This document shows positions 57,421-64,000 of a DNA stretch of 64,000 nucleotides, piece by piece; position 1 is the stretch's first letter; the number at the start of each line of letters is the position of its first letter. The translations under genes and the position numbers were made by a program. The stretch is from NCBI GenBank assembly GCA_002205965.3, contig NADL03000537.1:62001-126000 (forward strand). The letters are read 5' to 3'. Origin of the DNA: Kappaphycus alvarezii. Its lineage: Eukaryota > Rhodophyta > Florideophyceae > Gigartinales > Solieriaceae. The notes beneath the pieces were generated by a model. That model saw only the letters and a program-made list of their open reading frames with translations, was not told the DNA's origin and did not search any database.

Positions 57421-58893
57421 GTTGATGTCGAGGCCACGCAGAAGCACGGCGGTGAGAGCGGGTTGCTCGAGGTTGGCCAGGAGCGACGGGTCCAAGGGAG
57501 CGTCGGGAGCTAAGAGGCCTGGAATTTGAAAACGATTGCGAAACTCGCCGACCGAACCCCAGCTGACACTCATAAACGCACTGAAGCGAGCGAAGGTGGA
57601 GAGCACGGTCGAGACGTTCAGACGCGAGAGCAGAGAGCCGTCGGAGAAATTCGCCAGCGTGGTGGTGCTGAAGCTCGTGGTGTTCCAGCTGCCGGGGCTC
57701 GGCAGTGACACGAATAGAGCACCGTAGTGGCGCCCGGTGTAGAGGGGGGTAAAGGCCCCGGTGGCAAAAAGCGCCGGGTAAATCGCGTCGTCTTGTTGGC
57801 CCACGCTGGAGAAAAAATACTCGGCACCCAGCACAACGCTGTCTTCGGTCGAATAAAAGAGCTGAATGTCGGCTCCGATACTGCTTTGCACCTGCCATTC
57901 GTTTCGTCGGTCGACCGGCACCACACGGAGTGCATCGGGGATGGCCACCGCCGCCGAGAACAACGATGCGGCATCGTCATCGAGAGGGGCAGGTTCGTCG
58001 GCCCGGGCCGGACGAAAGAAAAGCCCCGGGTCATCGTAAATGAAGGCGACCTCCCCTCGAATATCAAAGGGACCCAAGGGCGAAGATACATCCACACCGA
58101 GGCGCAGAGGGCGCTCGCGCCGCTCGACAGCCGTAACACTGATTTCTGTATTCTCGATCAAGACCTCGGCACGGAGTGCACCACCCACTTCGCCCAAGGT
58201 ATCGGCAGCATCGAAATTCGCGATGGCATAGAGGTTCGAGCCGAGCGATTCCAACGGCAGGTGAAGCTTCAACAAACCCACCCCGAGCCGCTCGTCAAAA
58301 AAGGCCAGCGGGTCTCGAAAACGACGATTCAAAAAGTCGGTGGGATTCCAAAACTGCCCTGCGCCCCAGCGAATACGCTGAGGCCCGAAGGTGACGTAAA
58401 GCCGACGCCCCAGGTCGAACTTCATCCACAACTGATCCAACTGGGTGTCGACCGCGTCCGCAGAGCGATTCAGGTTGCCGGTGCCCGTGGTCGCAAGCGT
58501 GAGCCCAGGATCCTGTGAATCGCCGCCGCGGGTGAAATCCGCCAGCACACGGCCGCGGGCGTAGAAGCGAAGTCGGGGTGTGGGGCGCGCATCGAAGTAG
58601 ACATCCAAAAAATTCGGGGTCGAAACGCGCTGCTCGTCGAGGGCCGCATCGTCGACCACCGCCGACTCCAAGCGCAGCAACACAACACCGCCGATGGCCA
58701 AAGGGTCTTGCTGCTCATCCAAACGCGCCCCGAAGCGCTCTTCGAGTTTGTCTGAGGCATCTTCGACATCCTGCGGCAGCTCCTCGGGCGCATCTTCGGA
58801 GTCGCCAAAGATCGCATCCTCACGCTCCTGCTCATCGTCATCGATCGCCGCGCCCAACGCGAAGGCGAGGGCGAGCACCGCAATGACGCTCAT
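57376..58893 (-). CDS. Outer-membrane beta-barrel protein (DUF1302-like)
   Basis: A 505-residue protein with a signal peptide (about 1-16), an acidic periplasmic segment (about 17-60, DDDEQEREDAIFGDSEDAPE) and then alternating hydrophobic strands. WMKFDLGRRLYVTFGPQRIRW with GAGQFWNPTDFLN is typical of DUF1302-type and related barrels. It ends on an aromatic residue (QLQMSF), the usual BAM signal. It is the last gene of the envelope operon and its start overlaps the LolA-like gene stop (ATGA). It is probably the outer-membrane acceptor or exit component for the upstream ABC system; this is inference from context. Confidence 0.82.
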   Translation of the reverse strand: MSVIAVLALAFALGAAIDDDEQEREDAIFGDSEDAPEELPQDVEDASDKLEERFGARLDEQQDPLAIGGVVLLRLESAVVDDAALDEQRVSTPNFLDVYFDARPTPRLRFYARGRVLADFTRGGDSQDPGLTLATTGTGNLNRSADAVDTQLDQLWMKFDLGRRLYVTFGPQRIRWGAGQFWNPTDFLNRRFRDPLAFFDERLGVGLLKLHLPLESLGSNLYAIANFDAADTLGEVGGALRAEVLIENTEISVTAVERRERPLRLGVDVSSPLGPFDIRGEVAFIYDDPGLFFRPARADEPAPLDDDAASLFSAAVAIPDALRVVPVDRRNEWQVQSSIGADIQLFYSTEDSVVLGAEYFFSSVGQQDDAIYPALFATGAFTPLYTGRHYGALFVSLPSPGSWNTTSFSTTTLANFSDGSLLSRLNVSTVLSTFARFSAFMSVSWGSVGEFRNRFQIPGLLAPDAPLDPSLLANLEQPALTAVLLRGLDINAPILNVGFQLQMSF

Positions 58894-59663
58894 CGACTTT
58901 GGCTCTCCAACCAGGCCTTGGTGAATATATTGGCCGGGAGATCGGTGAGGTCGACTTTACGGATCACTTGAGTCGTGCTTTTTCCGCGCTCGAGCTCGTC
59001 GAAGATGCGTCGCTCGCGCGGGTAGTGAAGGTCTTCACCGGCAGAGGTGGTGATTTTGGTCCACTTGGTGAAGTACACGGTACGGATAAGCTTGCCGGAG
59101 AGCGCGAATTCTTGTTGTTTGAGAATGTAACCGCTTTCTTGGTCGATCCAAAGCTCGAGGCGGGGGTAGGAGACGTCAACACCCTCGCGGGCGAGAAGCT
59201 CGAGGTGATGGGTCGTGTAGCGGCCGAGCTTGTCTTCGCCGAGGTAGCTCGGGGTGAATTTGGTGGAATAATAGCTCTTATCCAGGTCCTCGGCCCGGGC
59301 ATCCGTCCCCCTGATCCGGTCACGCAAAGTCCGCCGTGACCACTGTCCCACGGATGGACTGTAGGAAAATACACTGCGATCGAGCCGAAGGTTACCTTGC
59401 CCTGCCACGGTTTTCGTCCTGAGGGTGAGGGTCATGAATTGGTCTTCAGCATCTCGGCGATAGGCCACCAGCTCGCGGAACGTATCCTCCTGGTTTTTTC
59501 GCTTCGATTCCAAATACACCAATGCCTTGTAATCGCCGGATGTTACGTTTGAACGCTCATCGATCACTTCGAGCATCTTTTGGAGCTCGTCGGTCGTCGG
59601 TGCGGCGCTCGCTAGCGGAGCCGCAACGAAGAAAAAAAACACCCCAACTGCTATCGATCGCAA
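58890..59663 (-). CDS. LolA-like periplasmic protein (outer-membrane lipoprotein-sorting family)
   Basis: A 257-residue protein with a clear signal peptide (VGVFFFFVAAPLASAAP). The mature domain matches the LolA-like 'outer membrane lipoprotein-sorting protein' family: VTSGDYKALVYLESKRKNQE, GQGNLRLDRSVFSYSPSVGQ, and a C-terminal half-barrel with LELWIDQESGYILKQQEF. Family members are thought to ferry hydrophobic cargo across the periplasm. It lies between an FtsX-type permease (5-base gap) and the barrel gene (4-base overlap). True lipoprotein chaperoning versus lipid transport cannot be distinguished here. Confidence 0.88.
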   Translation of the reverse strand: MRSIAVGVFFFFVAAPLASAAPTTDELQKMLEVIDERSNVTSGDYKALVYLESKRKNQEDTFRELVAYRRDAEDQFMTLTLRTKTVAGQGNLRLDRSVFSYSPSVGQWSRRTLRDRIRGTDARAEDLDKSYYSTKFTPSYLGEDKLGRYTTHHLELLAREGVDVSYPRLELWIDQESGYILKQQEFALSGKLIRTVYFTKWTKITTSAGEDLHYPRERRIFDELERGKSTTQVIRKVDLTDLPANIFTKAWLESQSR

Positions 59664-59667
59664 AACC

Positions 59668-60969
59668 CTACCCCCCCTGTTGAATCGCCGTCACCGGTTG
59701 CATCCGCGCGGCTCGAAGCGCCGGCCAAAGAGCCGAAAACGCAGTCACCCCGGTGAACGCGACCACGGCCAGCACCACGTGGCGCATCTCGAGCGCCAGA
59801 TGGAGAACGTCGCTAAAGAGAAACACCCGAAGAACCTCGATCGGGATCGAAAGCTCAGCGGCATCGATGGCCCAGACTCCAAGTGTCCCCAGAGTGGCGC
59901 CGAGAAGAGCGAAGCTCGCCCCCAACAGCACGGCTTCGATCATCACCATCACCAGCACCCGAGAACGCCCCATGCCGATGGCGCGAAGCGTGCCGATCTC
60001 CTGAGTACGCTCGCGAATGGCGATCCGCATGGTGTTGACGATCCCCACTCCGATGATGGTCGCCAGTACAGTGACCAGGAGGGAAGACATGGCGTTCAGA
60101 CCGGTCATGATCCAGCGAACACCGGAAAGCTCATCTTCCCACGTGCTCAAGTCGAGGCGCTTGCCGGTCCACTCTTGCTCGGTAACACGATCGCTCGAGG
60201 AATCGTCTAAAAGGTCATAACCGGCTTCTTCCAAGCCACTTCGAAGCAAGGCCATCACCTCGTCCGAGCGCGCCGGCTGGTCGAGATAGACCATCATCAC
60301 GCCGAGGCTCTGCTCGTCGAAGCGGTAGAGTTCACGGACCGTATCGGCATGGATGAAGACCGTGAACGGAGAAAGAAAACCGATGTCCTTCACCACGGCG
60401 ATGACCTCAACGTCGACCGTATTGACCGTACCGCTTATCAAGCGAGCACGTACCGTCAGGCGGTCACCCACCGTGAGCCCAAGGCGTTCGGCTTGGCTCT
60501 CAAAGAGAGCTATCGTCGATGGTTCAGCCAAGCGCTCGAGGCGCGAATCGTCGGTGGCCAAGCGAAGTGTTTCCACCAAGCGGGGCTCCTGCGCGATGTC
60601 AACGCCGATAAGCGAAAGCGAGAAGGCATCGGTTTCACTGATGAGCCGGCCTCGTCCCGCTTGTCTTTCGACCACGGTCGCCGGGTCTGCCAAATTCTGG
60701 TCTACAACGGCGCGGATGGCGTCGCGCTCGGTGATGATGCGGACCCTTTCATCGGCCTTGGGTTTAAAAACACCGCGCACGTTGACATGGCCGCTAAAGA
60801 GAGTCGTGTACGAGCGCAGCAGGGTTTCATGCAAACCGTGGGAAATAGAGAGCGTGAAAACGAAAAACATCGTCACCAAGGCGATGGCCGAGCCCACCAT
60901 CAGTGTTCGACGTTTGGCCGCCACCAGATTTCGAAGGGCGATGATGAAAAACGTAGTCACTTCAGGCAC
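59668..60969 (-). CDS. FtsX/LolE-type ABC transporter permease (second permease of the operon)
   Basis: A 433-residue, four-helix MacB/LolCE-topology permease. Helix 1 is at about 22-43 (MVGSAIALVTMFFVFTLSIS). A periplasmic domain of about 230 residues follows, then three C-terminal helices with the FtsX signature (MSSLLVTVLATIIGVGIVNT, RERTQEIGTLRAIGMGRSR). The E-IGTLRA-G-R coupling motif that meets the ATPase is intact. The start overlaps the stop of the first permease by 8 bases. It should heterodimerise with that permease. Confidence 0.92.
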   Translation of the reverse strand: MPEVTTFFIIALRNLVAAKRRTLMVGSAIALVTMFFVFTLSISHGLHETLLRSYTTLFSGHVNVRGVFKPKADERVRIITERDAIRAVVDQNLADPATVVERQAGRGRLISETDAFSLSLIGVDIAQEPRLVETLRLATDDSRLERLAEPSTIALFESQAERLGLTVGDRLTVRARLISGTVNTVDVEVIAVVKDIGFLSPFTVFIHADTVRELYRFDEQSLGVMMVYLDQPARSDEVMALLRSGLEEAGYDLLDDSSSDRVTEQEWTGKRLDLSTWEDELSGVRWIMTGLNAMSSLLVTVLATIIGVGIVNTMRIAIRERTQEIGTLRAIGMGRSRVLVMVMIEAVLLGASFALLGATLGTLGVWAIDAAELSIPIEVLRVFLFSDVLHLALEMRHVVLAVVAFTGVTAFSALWPALRAARMQPVTAIQQGG

Positions 60970-63067
60970 TCCTCATCGCCACCACCGGCTGCACACGCGA
61001 GGCTAAGCGGGCGGGATACCAGGTGGACACCAAACTCACCGCGACAACCGAGACCAAACCCAACGCCGCATGCTCGAAGCTGAGCGCGGGGAAAAGGTGC
61101 GGGCCGGCAAACAAAAAGACGAAAAAATCACTGCCGGCCGGCAAACCCACTTGGCTCAACCAAGCGATGACGCCTCCACCGGCGAGCACACCCAACCCGC
61201 CGGCGATCACCCCCAAGACTTAAGGTTTCCAAAAAAATCATCGCAGACACCACGCCGCGCGATGAGCCCATCGCCCGCATGGTGCCGATTTCAGCAGTGC
61301 GCTCGAGCGTTGCCATCACCATCGAGTTGTTGATGATCACCAACGCCACCAAGAACACGATGGCCGAAGCGACGTAGAGCACCCAATGAACGAGGGGGAC
61401 GAGCTGGCCGCCGACGCCCATAGCCGCAAGCCAATCTGACGCCCATAGCCGCAAGCCAATCTAAGGCCTCGATCTTCAACCCCGCATCGGCTACCGCATC
61501 GCGGATGTCACCCAAGCTATCGTCCAGGCGGGTGGGGTCTTCGAGGAGAACGGCGGCATGGAGCACCAAACCCCGGCGGGCACGCTCCGGGTCAAAGCGC
61601 TCACCTAAGGCCTCAACGCCTTCGAGCGCTTCGACTAACACCGAGCGCTCGTCGAAGGTCTCGCTCTCACGCTGCTCTGGCTCGCTGCTCTCCTCGCCAA
61701 AAAGCTGCTCTTCGGCCGTGTCTAAGCTTACCCCGGTTACGTCGACCTCTTGTTGAAGTTCGGAAAACTCTTGGCGCATCTCGTCGGTGACAGCTCCGTA
61801 GAGCGCGCGAAAGGTGACCATGTCGGCCAAGACTTGCGTGCCCGCCATCGGCGACCCTTCGAGCCCGTCGAAAGTGTAGACTCCATAAATTTTGACGTTG
61901 ACCGACGTGGTAGAGCCACTTCTCGTCGAGGAGCTCAGGGTGATCTCTTCACCGAACTCAACCCGGCGTAGCTCGATATAAGGAGCAACGAGCTCGTAGA
62001 ACGCGCGGTAGCGCTCGTCGAAATTCTCCGGGGTCAGGGTGAGAAACTCCTGAACCAGCTCTTCAAGCTCACCGTCGCGCTCGAGATAATCCGAAAGCTT
62101 TTGCTGAAGCTCTCGGGCCTCTTTCGGGTCTTGGTCGAGGGTGATGCGACGATAGTCATCGGGGAGATTTCGTACGCGGCTCGCCAAGCGCGCATCGTCC
62201 TGGAGAAGCTGGCGGTTTTCGGCACTGTCTTCATCGAGGCCATCGAGCCGACGCGCCACTTGGTGTTTCAACCTTCCTTCGTAGTCTTGTTCCGACACCA
62301 GCAGACCCCGGGTACCGGGTGGCACCGTCTCGCCTTTGACGATGCGAAATCGATCAAACGCCTCGGGGAAGCGCTCCATATCGGTCCCGAGCAGCGCGAG
62401 AGAAACCCCCGAATCTTCCTCGTCGAGAGGCGCAATACGGGAGCTCACGTGGAGCAAGCGATCTTCGAGGCGAGAGCGGTCAGCCCAAAAGGCGTCGCCA
62501 TCGACCCGCTTGAGCTCACCGAGCGCTTCGCGAAGCTCTTCGGTGTCGTCCATCACCTCCGAGCGGTTGCGGTAGTCACGACGGAGCTCGCCGATAAGCC
62601 TACGGAGACGCCCGACCCCTTGGGTCACGTCATCCTCTGCGCCCTTGCGAGCAGCCGCCCGAATGGACTCAACCCACTGGTCGACCGCGTTGCCACCCGG
62701 GACACGGGCATTGAGCTGGCCCATGGGAACCACATGCTTGACGTTGTCGACGCCGAGCAAAAACCTCTTCGACCTCTGCGAAGTTTCGGATCTCACCGAT
62801 GTCATCCGACCAGGGGGTGATGTTGCTTAAGAGCGAGAGCTCGTCGCGGCCTTCACTCGAGTAGACCTGAAGATGGCCCACAAAACTTGAGGTAATGCTT
62901 CGCTCCATGCCGGCGTCGATGCCGTCAAGAAGAGCCGAGCCCATCACCAACAAGGCGGTGGCGAAAAACATCAGCGGGCCAACCACCCAGGTGCTGGTGG
63001 TATGGGTGCGAAGGTTACGTAAACCGATAAGCGCGGTGGTCCGCCAGAGTGCCAAGCTCCGCATCAT
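60962..63067 (-). pseudogene. FtsX/LolC-type ABC transporter permease (first permease), broken in three places
   Basis: Four pieces in different frames together form one permease. 62669-63067 has helix 1 (WVVGPLMFFATALLVMGSAL). 61291-62805 is a long coiled periplasmic domain with many Glu/Arg/Leu residues. 61128-61454 has helices 2-3 and the motif AEIGTMRAMGSSRG. 60962-61216 has helix 4 and VSTWYPARLASRVQP. The breaks are an extra T in a T5 run (about 62762-62766), a perfect 25-bp tandem duplication (61413-61462) and an extra G in a G5 run (about 61213-61217). Removing these 27 bases gives exactly 692 codons plus stop. Two breaks fit homopolymer errors; the duplication does not. The periplasmic domain is unusually long for the family. 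Confidence 0.85.
61413..61462. repeat. Perfect 25-bp tandem duplication inside the first permease gene
   Basis: 61413-61437 and 61438-61462 are identical. Because 25 is not a multiple of three the duplication shifts the frame; without one copy the reading DWLAAMGVGGQLVPLVHWVL is restored. It contains no homopolymer longer than three. Confidence 0.95.
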
Positions 63068-63754
63068 ACGCGCCGATCCGAGTCGATGTGTCCGTCGACC
63101 AGTTGGATCAAACGCCCGGCGTAATTCATTACCTGGGGGTCATGGGTCGAGAAGATGAAGGTGGTACCATCGCGTGCGTTCATTTTCTGCATCAGCTCCA
63201 GAATCGTCTCGCCAGTAGCCGAATCGAGATTGGCGGTAGGCTCGTCAGCCAAAACGATCTGCGGCCGCGACACCAAAGCCCGGGCGATGGCAACGCGCTG
63301 GCGCTGCCCGCCGGAAAGCTCCCCCGGACGCTGTTTTCGTTGATCGGACAGGCCGACTTCGTCGATCAGAGTCATCACCCTCTCGCGGCGAGCCGTCGCA
63401 TTGAGCCCTCCCTGAAGTAAGAGAGGAAACTCGATATTTTGAAAGACGTTCAGCGCCGGGACGAGATTAAACGATTGAAAAATGAAGCCGAGCTTTCGCA
63501 GGCGAAGCTCGGTGAGCTTCTTTTCGCTCAACGCGGGTGGTGCTTTCGGAATCGATCGTCATCGACCCGCGGGTGGGGACATCGACGCAGCCGATGAGGT
63601 TCAGCAGCGTAGTCTTACCACTCCCCGAAGGGCCAGCGATCGAGGTGAATTCACCGTTTTGGATCTCAAGATCGATCCCTCGAAGCGCAGAAACGACAAC
63701 CCGGCCTAAGGGGTAATCTTTTTCAACTTGATCCAGTGCGACAATCGCAGACAT
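63064..63754 (-). pseudogene. ABC transporter ATPase (LolD/MacB type), frameshifted
   Basis: ATPase for the two FtsX-type permeases. The first frame gives Walker A AGPSGSGKTTLLNLIGCVD and then leaves frame near 63530. The second frame, open from 63531 to 63064, gives LGFIFQSFNLVPALNVFQNI (Q-loop), signature ELSGGQRQRVAIARAL, Walker B IVLADEPTANLDS and the H-loop STHDPQV. Deleting one C in the CCC at about 63531-63536 restores a 229-residue protein of normal LolD length. ATG 63754 is used; ATG 63778 would add eight residues. The stop overlaps the permease start (ATGA). All catalytic motifs are present, so the break is recent or technical. Confidence 0.88.
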
Positions 63755-63792
63755 CGTTTTTCCCGGAGTAGATAACATATCTAAGACAAAGA

Positions 63793-63821
63793 GTTAAAAA
63801 CGGCTAAAGACGCTAATTCAA
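63793..63821 (-). promoter_or_regulatory. Candidate promoter of the envelope ABC operon
   Basis: On the minus strand a TTGAAT (-35, 63821-63816) and TTTAAC (-10, 63798-63793) are spaced by 17 bases; each matches the consensus at four of six positions. A transcript would start near 63786, giving a leader of about 32 bases before ATG 63754. Confidence 0.35.
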
Positions 63822-63929
63822 CAACCAGCGATCCGACGATGAAGGAAGCGGTCAAAACGCGTCCCCGTCAATCCAGTGGCTGCACGAAATGTGTTGAGCA
63901 CGAGGACAACAGACCAGCAGAGCAACGGC

Positions 63930-64000
63930 ATGAAAAAAACTAATAATCCTTCCATATCGCATGGGCTTGCAGACTTGAAAAGCCGAATAGAATCTGGATG
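63930..64000 (+). CDS. Possible start of an unidentified gene running off the window
   Basis: ATG 63930 opens a frame (MKKTNNPSISHGLADLKSRI) that stays open to the window end, 23 codons. There is no good ribosome-binding site and too little sequence to identify it. The rest of 63822-64000 shows nothing else recognisable. Confidence 0.2.
   Translation, partial: MKKTNNPSISHGLADLKSRIESG

Noticed and set aside
57727-58518. 263-codon plus-strand frame
   Set aside because: It is antisense to the outer-membrane barrel gene, which has a signal peptide, barrel motifs and operon overlaps.
60349-61083. 244-codon plus-strand frame
   Set aside because: It is antisense to the two FtsX-type permeases and has no motif.
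1-64000. CRISPR array, prophage or complete insertion sequence
   Set aside because: No regularly spaced repeats, phage structural genes or full transposase were found on either strand; the xerC gene has housekeeping context.

Overview
This window looks like a chromosomal segment from a deltaproteobacterial-type Gram-negative bacterium of moderately high GC, in the Myxococcota/Bradymonadota neighbourhood. The evidence is the mixture of families: a TIGR02266-like PilZ protein, an AgmX/PglI-type C-terminal domain on a MORN-repeat protein, a DksA-like protein with a degenerate zinc finger, a large NAD-glutamate dehydrogenase, a bacterial SMUG1 and an alternative complex III. The lineage is inferred from family recognition only. 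There is no complete insertion sequence, prophage or CRISPR array.

Layout. 1-10.4 kb (minus strand): 5' end of hisS, lon, a membrane GAF-GGDEF protein, then an unusual pair of paralogues. One is an Hsp90-like (GHKL) ATPase that appears fused, across a frameshift, to a periplasmic transglutaminase. The other is the same scaffold without the periplasmic module and with a degenerate ATPase site. A lytic transglycosylase lies upstream. 10.4-19.5 kb (plus): a small acidic protein, alaS, a PilZ protein and the 1590-residue NAD-glutamate dehydrogenase. 19.8-28.2 kb (plus): the alternative complex III operon actA-actB-actC-actDE-actF plus a membrane-anchored monohaem cytochrome c; actC is frameshifted and ActD and ActE are fused. 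28.3-35.5 kb: trmFO, SMUG1-type uracil-DNA glycosylase, xerC-queC-hslV-hslU, a leucine-dehydrogenase-like gene and tRNA-Gly(GCC). 35.6-41.1 kb: an AT-richer, frameshifted TAP-like secreted hydrolase, purE-purK and an ABC-F ATPase. 41.2-45.3 kb: an SnoaL-like protein, then an aminotransferase / aldehyde dehydrogenase / nitroreductase operon and a DksA-like gene. 45.6-49.1 kb: nrdA-nrdB. 49.2-56.6 kb: a frameshifted VOC protein, the MORN protein, an unknown gene, murB, apt, a GT39-like glycosyltransferase, an RsmB/NOP2-type RNA methyltransferase, a lipoprotein and a cyclic-nucleotide-binding protein. 56.6-57.4 kb: decayed remains of a DrrAB-type ABC-2 transporter flanked by repeated 3' ends of a beta-barrel gene. 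57.4-63.8 kb (minus): a tightly packed envelope operon of ABC ATPase, two FtsX-type permeases, a LolA-like periplasmic protein and an outer-membrane beta-barrel.

How they work together. The act genes would oxidise quinol and pass electrons to cytochrome c; no terminal oxidase is in the window. The 57-64 kb operon has the parts of an inner-membrane to outer-membrane transfer route. The Hsp90-like/transglutaminase pair has no function I can name and is the best candidate for an undescribed system.

Sequence quality. At least eight reading-frame breaks occur. Several sit in short homopolymers (G8 near 49.46 kb, T5 near 62.76 kb, G5 near 61.22 kb) and hit genes that should be intact, so many may be sequencing errors. 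One is a perfect 25-bp tandem duplication and needs separate explanation.
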